Shown piece after piece: positions 48,303 to 57,521 of a DNA stretch of 64,000 nt (positions are counted from its first letter, which is position 1; each line of letters opens with the position of its first letter). The translations under genes were made by a program, and so were the position numbers. The stretch is from contig NZ_BACI01000072.1 in assembly GCF_000225505.1 (NCBI RefSeq), positions 109,672 through 173,671 of the forward strand, read 5' to 3'. The notes under the pieces were generated by a model. It did no database searches and was not told the origin of the DNA. It saw nothing but the letters and a program-made list of their open reading frames with translations. The DNA comes from Gordonia alkanivorans NBRC 16433. GTDB lineage: Bacteria; Actinomycetota; Actinomycetes; Mycobacteriales; Mycobacteriaceae.

Positions 48303-48884
48303 TCAGCCGGCGTTCGGTGCGGCCAGCTCGGCGGCGCCGAAGGAGACGCTGAACTTCACACACCACAGGAACACCGCGGGATAGGCGTCGAGGTCGACGT
48401 CGGCAGGGATCTCGTAGACCTGGTTGCCCTTGTTGCCTTTGATCGTCCCGAGGTCGACGTGGGGCGGATCGGCGGCGGTCCGCCAACCGCTGAAGCCTTC
48501 GACGACCTCGGCCTGCGACAACCAGACGTGGACGTCGGGTCCGGTGGTGGTGTCGAGGTCCTCGATGGCGAGAACCCGTGTACCGTCCGGCTTCTCGATG
48601 ATCGTGACGGTTCCCGAGGTCGAATGCTCGTGGCTGAACAGCCGGCCTTCGGACAGCACGACGGGCGCGGCGGGCGGCGGTTGACCGACCTGCGAGGTCG
48701 ACGGCGTCACGGCGACCGGGATCTCGTCGTCGACCTCGGTGTCGACGAAGATCAGCCACGGCTGGAAGATCACCGCGGCGACCGCGACAGCGACGACGAT
48801 CAGCACGCCCACGCCGCCGAGCACCCAGGGCCAGCGACGCCTGCGCCGCGGGGCGGGTGGGGAAGGTCGGTCGTGGCCGGTCAT
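48303..48884 (-). CDS. Membrane-anchored DM13-domain protein
   Basis: 193 residues. Arg-rich cytosolic start (PPAPRRRRRWPW), one transmembrane helix (VLGGVGVLIVVAVAVAAVIF), Pro-rich linker, then a DM13 domain (~85-190): VLAIEDLDTTTGPDVHVWLS and AVFLWCVKFSVSFGAAEL with the conserved Cys. DM13 domains are thought to be redox-active or cytochrome-like; the exact role is unknown. Probably exposed outside the membrane. ATG 48884, seven nt after TATCGT. Confidence 0.85.
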   Translation of the reverse strand: MTGHDRPSPPAPRRRRRWPWVLGGVGVLIVVAVAVAAVIFQPWLIFVDTEVDDEIPVAVTPSTSQVGQPPPAAPVVLSEGRLFSHEHSTSGTVTIIEKPDGTRVLAIEDLDTTTGPDVHVWLSQAEVVEGFSGWRTAADPPHVDLGTIKGNKGNQVYEIPADVDLDAYPAVFLWCVKFSVSFGAAELAAPNAG

Positions 48885-48891
48885 GGCAGCG

Positions 48892-48897
48892 ACGATA
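48892..48897 (-). promoter_or_regulatory. -10 box (TATCGT) for leaderless DM13 gene
   Basis: TATCGT, seven nt, ATG 48884; divergent from dapD. Confidence 0.45.
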
Positions 48898-49024
48898 CGA
48901 GCCCCGAACCTGCCCCCACCAGGACTTTGAGCCATTCGGATGACGGGCGGGCACCCGTCGGCCCCGATGCGCCGACGGCGGCGGGCGGCGGGAGGCGCGG
49001 CGTCGTTCACCCGGGCCGATCGCC

Positions 49025-49030
49025 TAGACT
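49025..49030 (+). promoter_or_regulatory. -10 box (TAGACT) for dapD
   Basis: TAGACT, eight nt, GTG 49039; no ribosome binding site is visible between. Confidence 0.45.
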
Positions 49031-49038
49031 CGGGTGCC

Positions 49039-50004
49039 GTGACAACTACTGGCGCACACGCAACTGGCATCGCAACGGTGATCGACGGGGGGTCGACTCC
49101 GGGAGTCGTGCTCGACGTCTGGTTCCCCGCACCCGAACTCGACGGCGTCGAGACCGCCGAGACCGTCGTCCTCGACGAGGAGTCGACACCGGCGGAACTG
49201 CGCGAACTGGTCGGTGTCGACGAGGCCCGCGGCGTCAAGACCGTCGCGGTCCGCACCGGCATCGCCGACCTGTCGGTCGCCCCGGTCGACGCCTACGACG
49301 TCTACCTCCGACTCCACCTGCTCTCCCACCGGCTCATCGAGCCGCACGGCGCGAACCTCGAGGGCATCTTCGGGATGCTCACCAACGTCGTCTGGACCAA
49401 TCACGGTCCGTGCGCGATCGAGAACTTCGAGTCGGTGCGCGCCAAGCTGCGCGCCCGCGGTCCGGTCACCGTGTACTCGATCGACAAGTTCCCGCGCATG
49501 GTCGACTACGTCGTCCCCGGCGGCGTCCGCATCGGTGACGCCGACCGCATCCGTCTCGGCGCCCACCTGGCCGCCGGCACCACGGTGATGCACGAGGGCT
49601 TCGTGAACTTCAACGCAGGCACTCTCGGGTCGTCGATGGTCGAGGGTCGCATCTCGGCGGGTGTCGTCGTGGGCGACGGCTCCGACATCGGCGGCGGCGC
49701 GTCGACGATGGGCACGCTCTCCGGCGGCGGCAAGGAGATCATCTCGCTGGGCAAGCGCTGCCTGCTCGGCGCGAACGCCGGCTGCGGCATCCCGCTCGGC
49801 GACGACTGCGTCATCGAGGCCGGTCTCTACGTCACCGCCGGCACCAAGGTGACCGGCCCGGACGGCACGCAGATCAAGGCGCGCGACCTGGCGGGCCAGT
49901 CGAACCTGCTGTTCCGTCGGAACAGCCTGACCGGCGCGGTCGAGGTCGTGCCGTGGAAGGGCGACGGCATCGCGCTCAACGAGGCGTTGCACAAGCACAA
50001 CTGA
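49039..50004 (+). CDS. dapD: Tetrahydrodipicolinate N-succinyltransferase (actinobacterial type)
   Basis: 321 residues. The N-terminal ~110 form the small domain; ~170-280 are hexapeptide repeats ([40 protein letters not shown]) of a left-handed beta-helix. It succinylates tetrahydrodipicolinate in lysine/DAP synthesis. Length fits the actinobacterial branch. Convergent with dapC across a strong hairpin. Confidence 0.95.
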   Translation: MTTTGAHATGIATVIDGGSTPGVVLDVWFPAPELDGVETAETVVLDEESTPAELRELVGVDEARGVKTVAVRTGIADLSVAPVDAYDVYLRLHLLSHRLIEPHGANLEGIFGMLTNVVWTNHGPCAIENFESVRAKLRARGPVTVYSIDKFPRMVDYVVPGGVRIGDADRIRLGAHLAAGTTVMHEGFVNFNAGTLGSSMVEGRISAGVVVGDGSDIGGGASTMGTLSGGGKEIISLGKRCLLGANAGCGIPLGDDCVIEAGLYVTAGTKVTGPDGTQIKARDLAGQSNLLFRRNSLTGAVEVVPWKGDGIALNEALHKHN

Positions 50005-50031
50005 CGCCCCCGCAAACCCGCCTTCTTTACC

Positions 50032-50063
50032 TGGAAACGCCACCCCGCGGGGTGGCGTTTCCA
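50032..50063. terminator. Perfect 15-bp hairpin between dapD and dapC
   Basis: TGGAAACGCCACCCC (50032-50046) pairs with GGGGTGGCGTTTCCA (50049-50063), 2-base centre, so the loop opens at least one further pair. Serves both convergent genes. Confidence 0.85.
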
Positions 50064-50079
50064 CGTGAAAGGGATGGGT

Positions 50080-51222
50080 TCATGCGGTGAGTCGCGCGGC
50101 CGCGGCCGCGATGCGCTCGTCCGTGGCGGTGATTGCCATGCGGACGTGCTTCTCCCCTGCCGGTCCGTAGAAATCGCCGGGGGCGCAGAGGATTCCGCGG
50201 TCGGCGAGCCAGGCCACGGTATCGCGGCACGGCTCGTCGCGGGTGGCCCAGAGGTACAGGCCGGCCTCGGAGTGGTCGACGCGGAAACCGGCCGACTGCA
50301 CTGCGGCGAGCAGAGTACGACGCCGAGCCGCGTAGCGCTCACGCTGTTCGTAGACGTGCGTGTCGTCGCGGAGTGCTGCGGTCATCGCACCCTGAATCGG
50401 GAAGGGCAGCATGAAGCCGGCGTGCTTGCGAACCGCGAGCAGTTCGGCGATGAGCTCGGTGTCGCCCGCGAAGAAACCTGCCCGGTAGGACGCGAGGTTG
50501 GAGATCTTCGACAGCGAGTGCACCGCGAGCAGACCGGTGTGGTCGCCGTCACAGACCCGCGGGTCGAGGATCGAGAGCGACTCACCCTCCCAGCTCAGCC
50601 CCAGGTAGCACTCGTCGGACACCACGACGGTGCCGCGTTCGCGCGCCCAGCCGACGACCTTGCGCAGGTGGTCGACGCCGAGGATCTTGCCGGTCGGGTT
50701 CGACGGCGAGTTGATGAACATCAGCGCCGGGTTCATCGGGCCGAGGGCGACGGTCGAGTCGGCCCGGATGGCGCGGGCACCGGCCAGCAACGCACTGACC
50801 TCGTAGGTCGGGTAGGCGACCTCCGGGATCACCACGTCGTCGCCCGGGCCGAGACCGAAGGTCGACGCCAGGCCGGCGATCGCCTCCTTGGTGCCGATGA
50901 CCGGGAGGATGCCCGACTGGTCGAGGTTGGTGACGCCGTGGCGGCGGACAAGCGACTCGGCAGCGGCCTCGCGCAGCTCGGTGGTGCCGATGGTCGTCGG
51001 ATACCCCGGGAACCCGGAGGCGTCGGCGAGGGCGTTTCGGATCAGCTCCGGCACCGGATCCACCGGCGTGCCGACCGACAAGTCGACGATGCCGTCGGGA
51101 TGGGACTGCGCCGTGGCCTTGGCACCCGCGAGGGTGTCCCACGGGAAATCGGGCAGCCGACCGCTCACGCGCGTCGCCGACACACGCAGCGGCGCTGCTG
51201 CGCGAGAGGTGGGAGTGCTCAC
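50080..51222 (-). CDS. dapC: N-succinyldiaminopimelate aminotransferase
   Basis: 380 residues, class I/II PLP fold. GYPTTIGTTELREAAAE, MFINSPSNPTGKILGVDHL and VHSLSKISNLASYRAGFFAG (PLP Lys) are seen. It makes N-succinyl-LL-DAP. Downstream of fdxC on the same strand, as in Rv1177-Rv1178. Confidence 0.95.
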   Translation of the reverse strand: MSTPTSRAAAPLRVSATRVSGRLPDFPWDTLAGAKATAQSHPDGIVDLSVGTPVDPVPELIRNALADASGFPGYPTTIGTTELREAAAESLVRRHGVTNLDQSGILPVIGTKEAIAGLASTFGLGPGDDVVIPEVAYPTYEVSALLAGARAIRADSTVALGPMNPALMFINSPSNPTGKILGVDHLRKVVGWARERGTVVVSDECYLGLSWEGESLSILDPRVCDGDHTGLLAVHSLSKISNLASYRAGFFAGDTELIAELLAVRKHAGFMLPFPIQGAMTAALRDDTHVYEQRERYAARRRTLLAAVQSAGFRVDHSEAGLYLWATRDEPCRDTVAWLADRGILCAPGDFYGPAGEKHVRMAITATDERIAAAAARLTA

Positions 51223-51282
51223 TGCGAGGTCAGTCCTATCCGTCCGGGCGGTCTACTTCGAAGACGGTGAGTCGTCGGGCTG

Positions 51283-51612
51283 TCAGTCTTCTTCGTTCAT
51301 GGGCGGCAGGCCCTTGATGAACGCCGGGTCGGCGTCGGTCTTGCCGACCTTGCTCGCGCCACCGGGCGAGCCGAGGTCGTCGAAGAAGTCGGCGTTGGCG
51401 CTGACGTAGGGTTCCCACTCATCCGGGACATCGTCCTCGTAGAAGATCGCCTCGACCGGGCACACCGGCTCGCACGCACCGCAGTCGACGCACTCATCCG
51501 GCTGGATGTAGAGCATGCGTCCACCCTCGTAGATGCAGTCGACGGGGCATTCCTCCACGCAAGCCTTGTCCAGGACATCGACGCAAGGCTCCGCGATGAT
51601 GTAGGTCACCAC
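51283..51612 (-). CDS. fdxC: Ferredoxin FdxC (7Fe type)
   Basis: 109 residues. CVDVLDKACVEECPVDCIYEG and CVDCGACEPVCPVEAI carry the cysteines for [3Fe-4S] and [4Fe-4S] clusters (here split: first motif ends in CPVDC). The tail is acidic. A soluble electron carrier, possibly for P450s or dehydrogenases. ATG-type start at 51612 with GAGTG upstream, weak. Confidence 0.93.
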   Translation of the reverse strand: MVTYIIAEPCVDVLDKACVEECPVDCIYEGGRMLYIQPDECVDCGACEPVCPVEAIFYEDDVPDEWEPYVSANADFFDDLGSPGGASKVGKTDADPAFIKGLPPMNEED

Positions 51613-52006
51613 TCACTCCTTCGCTAGGAAGATCGTTGTCGGCGCGAGGCGGAGGATCAGTTCGGCGTCGAACGACTCTCCGGCGTCGGCGCCGGTTGCG
51701 GTCCGAGGGCTGGTCGAACCGCAACCCAGAGTATCCGCCCCGGCGGTGCCCACGACGAAATCACCCCCGGCTCCAGGGCGCACATAAGGCCCTGCTGTAA
51801 CGAGAATCACATCACGGACGGGTCGAACGGTCACATCGAACCCGAGTCGACGTCGCAGGCTGCCCGCCCCCGTTTCGCGTCGACACTCGGACTTTCGCTC
51901 AGTGTGCCGACAACTCTCGACGAGCGCCGATCCGTCGGGCATCCTCGGCGGCATGTTCGTCGTGAATCCGGTCGCTGTGGGCCGCCCTCGCACCAGCCTC
52001 TGCGCT
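51613..52006. other. Divergent fdxC / cysteine dioxygenase intergenic region
   Basis: About 390 bp without a supported gene apart from a leader ORF at its end. On the minus strand GATACT (51731-51736 region) may be an fdxC -10. An ATG at 51953 is in frame with the leader described next and could start it. Nothing else is convincing. Confidence 0.35.
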
Positions 52007-52057
52007 GTGTCGGGGCTCGAGCCGGCGTCGCGGGACATGTGTATGCGCTGTCGCTGA
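52007..52057 (+). CDS. Cys-rich leader peptide upstream of cysteine dioxygenase
   Basis: GTG 52007 to TGA 52055: a 16-residue peptide ending D-M-C-M-R-C-R. A shorter form starts at ATG 52037 (MCMRCR), and an in-frame ATG at 51953 gives 34 residues. The stop lies 46 nt before the cysteine dioxygenase ATG. Cys-codon leader peptides that sense cysteine are known in actinobacteria before sulfur-metabolism genes. No obvious ribosome binding site is seen for it. Confidence 0.5.
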   Translation: MSGLEPASRDMCMRCR

Positions 52058-52103
52058 TCCTCGGCTCCCGACCCACACATCCGTTTCCCTCAAGGATCTC
52101 TTC

Positions 52104-52697
52104 ATGACCTCGACCCTTGCCCGCACCACGTCTGCCTCTCTTCGCTCGCCGAACGTCCCTCCCCTCGCCCGGACTCGGGTGGCGGCCGACGCACCGCGCC
52201 CGCGGACCCACCTGCCGACGCATCTGCGTCCCGCCGACCTGCTGCGCATCACCGACCAGGGTGTCGCCGATGTCCTCGACGGCCGGCACGACGCCCTGCT
52301 CCCCACCGAATGGGACACCACGCACCGCTGGTCGACGCGCCTCTACGCCGACGACGATCTCGACGTCTGGCTCATCAGCTGGACGCCCGGCGAAGCCACC
52401 GAACTCCACGACCACGCCGGTTCGCTCGGCGCACTGACCGTCCTCTCGGGGTCCTTGCGGGAGTACCACTGGACGGGGGACGATCTGGCTGTGCGCGTCC
52501 TTGACGCCGGCGACCAGGCGGCCTTCCCTCTCGGGTGGGTCCACGACGTCGTGAAGAACCCGACGACCCAGGTCGCCGGGCCGACGCTCAGCGTCCACGC
52601 CTACTCCCCGCCGCTCACCGCGATGTCCTACTACGAGGTGGCCGACGCCGGCCATCTGCGTCGTACCCGCACGATCCTGACCGACGAACCCGAATGA
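52104..52697 (+). CDS. Cysteine dioxygenase-family protein
   Basis: 197 residues, cupin. ATELHDHAGSLGALTVLSGS gives the His-x-His iron ligands (~residue 100) and FPLGWVHDVVKNP the third His (~143). It oxidises cysteine (or a related thiol) to sulfinate. AAGGA lies 9 nt before the ATG at 52104. It overlaps the rhodanese gene by ATGA, a pair common in actinobacteria. Confidence 0.88.
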   Translation: MTSTLARTTSASLRSPNVPPLARTRVAADAPRPRTHLPTHLRPADLLRITDQGVADVLDGRHDALLPTEWDTTHRWSTRLYADDDLDVWLISWTPGEATELHDHAGSLGALTVLSGSLREYHWTGDDLAVRVLDAGDQAAFPLGWVHDVVKNPTTQVAGPTLSVHAYSPPLTAMSYYEVADAGHLRRTRTILTDEPE

Positions 52698-53077
52698 GCG
52701 GCAAGCCGACTCCACGCACCATCGACGACGTCCTCGCCGAGGCACGCTCACGACTGCAGCGCATCGACGCCGCATCGGTCCCCGCCGAACTCGAGGACGG
52801 AGCGGTCCTCGTCGACATCCGGCCGGCCGCCCAGCGAGCCCAGGAGGGCGAGACGGATCTGGCGCTCGTCATCGAGCGGAACGTCCTCGAATGGCGGTGC
52901 GATCCCGCCAGCGATGCCCGAATCCCCGAGGCCGTCGACCACGACGTGCGGTGGATCATCCTGTGCCAGCAGGGTTATACGTCGAGCCTCGCCGCAGCCG
53001 CCTTGCAGGACCTCGGGCTGCATCGCGCAACCGACGTGATCGGCGGGTACGAGGCGCTCGCGCCGGTGCTCCGCTAG
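52694..53077 (+). CDS. Rhodanese-domain protein
   Basis: 127 residues, one rhodanese domain. [16 protein letters not shown] holds the active-site Cys and loop (~residue 97). It transfers sulfane sulfur or is a sulfur carrier. Start overlaps the dioxygenase stop (ATGA). Its TAG stop shares CTAG with the TAG of the convergent cofG gene. Confidence 0.9.
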   Translation: MSGKPTPRTIDDVLAEARSRLQRIDAASVPAELEDGAVLVDIRPAAQRAQEGETDLALVIERNVLEWRCDPASDARIPEAVDHDVRWIILCQQGYTSSLAAAALQDLGLHRATDVIGGYEALAPVLR

Positions 53078-54381
53078 GCGACGGCCGGCCAGGGCCGCGG
53101 CACCGGCCGCGTGTCCACGGCGAGGCCCGTCGCCGGGTCTGCCAACGCGGCGACATGCCGCGTGAGGGCCGGGTCGATCCAGTCCGCGGCGTCGAGCACA
53201 TACGTCGGTTGCGCGGTGATGCGTTCGGTGAGAACGAAATCCGACTCCGCGGTCCGCGCAGCGAGCGCATCCAGGTTGGGCCAGGGACGTTCGGGGTTCA
53301 CGTGGTCGGGAGTCAGCGGCGACACCCCGCCCCAGTCGTCGATTCCGGAGGCGATGAGCGCGGCGCATTCGGCCGGCGACACCAGGTTCGGCGGTGCCTG
53401 CACCCGCATGTGCGGCCCGAGCACTATACGTGCGACGGCCACCGCCGCCAGGAACTCACTCATCTCCGCATCGGGGTTGGATCGCATCGCGGTGTCGGGC
53501 TTGGCCCGGAAGTTCTGCACGATCACTTCCTGGATGTGGCCGCCCGCGGCCTGCACCTCCGCGATTGCGAGCAGGGATTCGGCTCGCTCGTGGAGTGATT
53601 CGCCGATCCCGACGAGGATGCCGGTCGTGAACGGGACTCGCGCGGCACCGGCGTCGCGGAGCACCTGCATGCGGACCAGCGGGTCCTTGTCCGGGCTGCC
53701 GTAGTGTGGTTGCCCCTTTTCGGTGAAAAGACGACGCGACGTGGTCTCGAGCATCATGCCCATCGACGGGGCCACCGGCCGCAGGTGCAGGAGCTCCTCG
53801 AGGCTCATCACCCCGGGGTTCAGATGCGGCAGCAGGCCGGTCCCGGTCAGCACGGCCACCGCGGCCGCACGGACGTAGTCGAGGGTCGACGAGTATCCGC
53901 GCTCGGCCAGCCATTCGCGGGCCTCCGGCCACCGATCCTCGGGACGGTCACCGAGCGTGAACAGGGCTTCCTTGCAACCGAGGTCGGCTCCGCGGCGGGC
54001 GAGGTCGACGACCTCGTCGAGTTCGAGGTACAACCCCTCGCCGGCGCGGGCGAGTTTGCCGGGCACGGTCACGAAGGTGCAGTAGTGACACCGGTCCCGG
54101 CACAGACGGGTCAGCGGGATGAACACCTTGCGCGAGTAGGTGACCTGCCGCGGCCGGCCGACCGCGGCGAGCCCCTCGTCGCGGATCGCGCCGGCGAGCG
54201 ACTGCAGGCGCACGAGATCCTCTCCGGCACAGGACAGCAGCGTGACGGCCCGGTCGATGTCGATCGACTCCCGGGCCTCGGCGGCGGCAAGGGCGGCATC
54301 GATCGCCTCACGTGAAGGACGTTCCCCGGCAACACTTTCCACCGGTTCGGTCCGCACCACGGGGATGCCGAGGTCGGTCAT
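53074..54381 (-). CDS. cofG: CofG: FO synthase subunit 1 (radical SAM), stand-alone
   Basis: 435 residues. [20 protein letters not shown] carries the radical-SAM CxxxCxxC (Cys94, 98, 101). [43 protein letters not shown] and [20 protein letters not shown] follow, all very close to the N-terminal half of mycobacterial FbiC. The protein ends just where the FbiC linker to CofH begins. CofG closes the deazaflavin ring to give FO. ATG 54381 overlaps the stop of the monooxygenase gene (ATGA). Confidence 0.93.
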   Translation of the reverse strand: MTDLGIPVVRTEPVESVAGERPSREAIDAALAAAEARESIDIDRAVTLLSCAGEDLVRLQSLAGAIRDEGLAAVGRPRQVTYSRKVFIPLTRLCRDRCHYCTFVTVPGKLARAGEGLYLELDEVVDLARRGADLGCKEALFTLGDRPEDRWPEAREWLAERGYSSTLDYVRAAAVAVLTGTGLLPHLNPGVMSLEELLHLRPVAPSMGMMLETTSRRLFTEKGQPHYGSPDKDPLVRMQVLRDAGAARVPFTTGILVGIGESLHERAESLLAIAEVQAAGGHIQEVIVQNFRAKPDTAMRSNPDAEMSEFLAAVAVARIVLGPHMRVQAPPNLVSPAECAALIASGIDDWGGVSPLTPDHVNPERPWPNLDALAARTAESDFVLTERITAQPTYVLDAADWIDPALTRHVAALADPATGLAVDTRPVPRPWPAVA

Positions 54382-55880
54382 CGTTCCCCCTCCGATGAAT
54401 CGAGGATGGTCAGATAGGGCGCGGGATCGAACGTGCCGTTGCGTTCTCGGAACGACGCCGCGGTCCCCGGCCACAGCAGCGTCAGGCGGCCGCTCTCCGG
54501 GTCGACATACCAACTGTCGCAACCGGTCAGCCACACGGTCGACGCGCTGCGCTCGTCGATCTCGCGGGTGTAGGCGGCCTCGGCCTCGGCCGAGACCTCG
54601 AGTGCCCGGACGTCGGTGCCGCCCATGAACTCCAGCGCACCGAGCACGTAGTCGAGCTGCGTCTCGATCATGTAGATCGCCGAGTTGTGGCCCAGCGCCG
54701 CGTTCGGCCCGTCGAGCACGAACATGTTCGGGAATCCGCTGACGACGGTCGAGGCATACGAGGTCATGCCCGATGACCAGTGCTCGGCGAGGTGCAGTCC
54801 CGCGCGGCCGACGACCCGGCTCGCGGCCGGCGGACGCGCGGACTCGAAACCCGTTGCCATGACGAGGAGGTCGAGGTCGAAGGTGCGTCCGCTGCGCGCG
54901 GTGGCCTTGGACTCGGTGATGGACTCCAGCGCACTCGGCTCGAACACCACGTTCGGCCGCTGCAACGCAGGATAGAAGTCGTCGCTGAGAAGGATTCTCT
55001 TGCAACCGATCTCGTAACCCGGTGTCAGGTGGTCACGCAGCTCCGGATCGTCGACCTGCTCGTGGAGATGGTTGCGGGCGCGGGCCCGGATCTCGTCGAT
55101 TTCGGGGTGGAGGCCGAGTCGCTGCCGGAACGCCCCGTCGGCCTCGGTGAGGAGCCGGTGGCGGACCTCGCCGGCGACCTCGGGATCGAGTAGGGCGGCG
55201 CGTTCGTCGGCCGAGTACCGGCGGTCTTCGCGCGGCACCACGTAGGGAGCGGTCCGGCAGAACACGACGAGTTCCTCGGCGGCGTCGGCCAGGTGCGGGA
55301 TGAGCTGCACCGCCGACGCACCGGTTCCCACGACACCGACCCGGGCACCGTCGACGGCGACGTCGTCGTGCCAGGCCGCCGTGTGGACGACCTGACCGGG
55401 AAATTGGCCGAGACCCTCGATGTCGGGGATCTTCGCCTCCGACAACCGGCCGACGGCGAGGACGAGACTACGCGCGCGGAACGCCCGGCCCGGTCCGTCA
55501 CCGTTGCCTGCGGTGATCATCCAGCGGGCCGCGGCCTCGTCCCAGGCCGCCTGCCGCAGTTCGCAGTTCAGCAGGATGTGCTCGGCCAGGCCCTCTTCGG
55601 CGACGGTCAGCTCGAGGTAGTCGCGGATCTCGTGCCCACTCGGATACCGCGAGGCCCAGTCGGCCGGCGGACGGAACGAGAACGAGTACAGGTGTGCGGG
55701 GATGTCACAGGCGATGCCGGGGTAGACATTGTCGCGCCAGGTGCCGCCCACCGCGTCGGCACGTTCGAGGACGACGAAGGATTCGCGGCCGCGACGGGCG
55801 AGTTGCGTGGCCATCCCGAGACCGGCGAAGCCGGCACCGATGATGGCGACATCGATCTCCTGCGACATGTCGATGTCCAC
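54378..55880 (-). CDS. Baeyer-Villiger-type flavin monooxygenase inside the FO-synthase locus
   Basis: 500 residues. [19 protein letters not shown] (FAD, ~residue 11), [17 protein letters not shown] (BVMO-typical), [14 protein letters not shown] (~160, the BVMO fingerprint FxGxxxHxxxW), and [17 protein letters not shown] (NADPH). It would insert oxygen next to a ketone or oxidise another substrate; the target is unknown. GTG 55880 follows GGGGGGTGAG; a GTG at 55913 overlaps the CofH-like stop (GTGA). It is therefore coupled upstream to the CofH-like gene and downstream to cofG. Confidence 0.88.
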   Translation of the reverse strand: MDIDMSQEIDVAIIGAGFAGLGMATQLARRGRESFVVLERADAVGGTWRDNVYPGIACDIPAHLYSFSFRPPADWASRYPSGHEIRDYLELTVAEEGLAEHILLNCELRQAAWDEAAARWMITAGNGDGPGRAFRARSLVLAVGRLSEAKIPDIEGLGQFPGQVVHTAAWHDDVAVDGARVGVVGTGASAVQLIPHLADAAEELVVFCRTAPYVVPREDRRYSADERAALLDPEVAGEVRHRLLTEADGAFRQRLGLHPEIDEIRARARNHLHEQVDDPELRDHLTPGYEIGCKRILLSDDFYPALQRPNVVFEPSALESITESKATARSGRTFDLDLLVMATGFESARPPAASRVVGRAGLHLAEHWSSGMTSYASTVVSGFPNMFVLDGPNAALGHNSAIYMIETQLDYVLGALEFMGGTDVRALEVSAEAEAAYTREIDERSASTVWLTGCDSWYVDPESGRLTLLWPGTAASFRERNGTFDPAPYLTILDSSEGER

Positions 55881-55909
55881 CCGCTCACCCCCCTGCGTCG
55901 TCGTCACCG

Positions 55910-57064
55910 TCACGAACGTACCTGCGGGATCGGGAGCAACCGATGGGCTTCCGGCTCGGCATAACGCGTGGTGCGCTGACGCGGTGTACGACCGGCGCGT
56001 TCGGCGATGGCGACGAGGGTGTCGGCGTCGAGGACCCGGCCCACCTCCGGACCGGCATCCGGCATGAGCCGACCGTCGAGCAGCAGGCCGCCGATGTCGT
56101 CGGCGCCGCCGCGCAACAGCAGGTCCACGGTGTCGGGGTCGAGCTTCGTCCAGGCGACCTGCACGTGGTCGATGAGACCGACGGACATCAGCCGGGCGAC
56201 CGCGTGCAGTGCGCGGGTCTCCCGCTGCGAGGCGGTCGACGTCGCGGCGGCGGTCAGATGCGGCGGCGTGTTGGAGGCGACCATCGGCATCAGGATCAGC
56301 TCGCTGAATCCACCCGTGCGGCGCTGGATCCCGAGCAGTGTCCGCAGGTGCGCGACCTGATGCTCCGGGGTCTCGACGTGCCCGTAGACGATGGTGGCCG
56401 TCGAGAAGAGTCCGACGCCGTGCGCGGCCTCGATGACCTCGATCCACTCGCGGGCGGGTGCGGAGCCGGTGGGTGACAGGAACCCGCGGACGGAGTCGTC
56501 GAGGATCTGGGCGGCGGTCCCGGGGATCGACCCGAGCCCGGCGGCGCGGAGGCGGCGGAGGTGTTCGACGATCGGCACCCCGGTCCGGACCGCACCGTCG
56601 GCGATCTCCGCAGCGCGGTACGCGTGCAGGTGCAGACCGGCTGCCGCATCGGTGATCTCCGCGACGAGGCGGACGTAGTCGGTGGCCGGCCGGTCGGCGG
56701 GCAACGGGCCCTGCATGCAGATCTCGGTGGCTCCGAGTTCCACGGCCTCCCCGACCAGCTCGGCGAGCGCGGGCTCGCCGGGGCGGCGTTCATCCGAGAT
56801 GAGTCGGGCGGCGACCCCGGTGTCCAGATTGCGGTTCACGACGAAGGTCACGGCGTCGGGATCGGTGACCCTCGCCCGGACGGTGTCGGCGAGTTCGCAC
56901 AGTTCTTCCAGCCGGGTGCCGGAGGCGCCCAGCAGCGCGACCCAGCCCTCGTCGTCGAGGGCATCGGGGCCGAGGGCTGTCGGGTCGTCACGGAGACGAC
57001 TCAGGGCCGCCGTGACGCGCTCGATCGGGGCCGTGATGTCTTCGGCCCACGCGCGCAGAACCAT
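55910..57064 (-). CDS. CofH-like protein lacking the radical-SAM cysteine motif
   Basis: 384 residues aligned over the CofH half of FbiC: TFVVNRN (~73-79), GATEICMQG (111-119), GLHLHAYRAAEIADGAV (~144), GSIPGTAAQILDD (~178), YGHVETPEHQVAHL (227-240), RALHAVARLM, GGADDIGGLL (319-328), TPRQRTTRYAEP. In CofH the stretch after NRN reads like NINFTNICYTGCRFCAF; here it is NLDTGVAARLISDERRPG, ~12 residues shorter, with no Cys at all. No other frame encodes the motif. ATG 57064 follows TAGAGT by six nt. Start of a three-gene operon. Confidence 0.88.
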   Translation of the reverse strand: MVLRAWAEDITAPIERVTAALSRLRDDPTALGPDALDDEGWVALLGASGTRLEELCELADTVRARVTDPDAVTFVVNRNLDTGVAARLISDERRPGEPALAELVGEAVELGATEICMQGPLPADRPATDYVRLVAEITDAAAGLHLHAYRAAEIADGAVRTGVPIVEHLRRLRAAGLGSIPGTAAQILDDSVRGFLSPTGSAPAREWIEVIEAAHGVGLFSTATIVYGHVETPEHQVAHLRTLLGIQRRTGGFSELILMPMVASNTPPHLTAAATSTASQRETRALHAVARLMSVGLIDHVQVAWTKLDPDTVDLLLRGGADDIGGLLLDGRLMPDAGPEVGRVLDADTLVAIAERAGRTPRQRTTRYAEPEAHRLLPIPQVRS

Positions 57065-57070
57065 GACCAC

Positions 57071-57076
57071 ACTCTA
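57071..57076 (-). promoter_or_regulatory. -10 box (TAGAGT) for CofH-like/monooxygenase/cofG operon
   Basis: TAGAGT, six nt, ATG 57064; a leaderless start is likely. No clear -35. Confidence 0.5.
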
Positions 57077-57126
57077 ACGCTCGTTCGGTTACACCCTTCG
57101 CCCCGAGGGAACGGCGGCGGGGAAAG

Positions 57127-57516
57127 TCAGTCGTCGGCTTCGGGAAGCCGATGGGTCCAGCCGAGAAACGCCGCCGGGCCGACACCCAGCACCAGCAGAA
57201 AAAGGGTCTGCACCAGGTAGTTTCCCGACGTGCTCAGGATGACGTCGCCACCCGGCCCCGGGATCCCGCCGGCGATGACGACGACGAGCCCCCATGCGGC
57301 AAGCGGTGCATAGCGCAGCGGTGACGAGGTGTATCCGGCCGCCAGCCACAGCAGCACGGCGTTGAGAAGTCCGCCGATCAGAGCCGCGACAGGCAACGCG
57401 ACCCCGCCGAACCGCAGGTACGCGAAGGCAACGCTGAGCAGGCCCACCACGAAGCCGTCGAGGGTCAGCAGCGCCAGCAGGAGCCGGTCGCGGACATGCG
57501 GATCGAGCGCTGGCAT
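57127..57516 (-). CDS. Four-helix membrane protein (Rv1171-like)
   Basis: 129 residues with about four transmembrane helices (LLLALLTLDGFVVGLLSVAF; LPVAALIGGLLNAVLLWLAA; YAPLAAWGLVVVIAGGIPG; YLVQTLFLLVLGVGPAAFLG). It lies 5 bp after mshB as in M. tuberculosis (Rv1170-Rv1171). Function unknown. There is a conserved GxPGPGGDV turn between helices 3 and 4. Confidence 0.85.
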   Translation of the reverse strand: MPALDPHVRDRLLLALLTLDGFVVGLLSVAFAYLRFGGVALPVAALIGGLLNAVLLWLAAGYTSSPLRYAPLAAWGLVVVIAGGIPGPGGDVILSTSGNYLVQTLFLLVLGVGPAAFLGWTHRLPEADD

Positions 57517-57521
57517 CTTCG

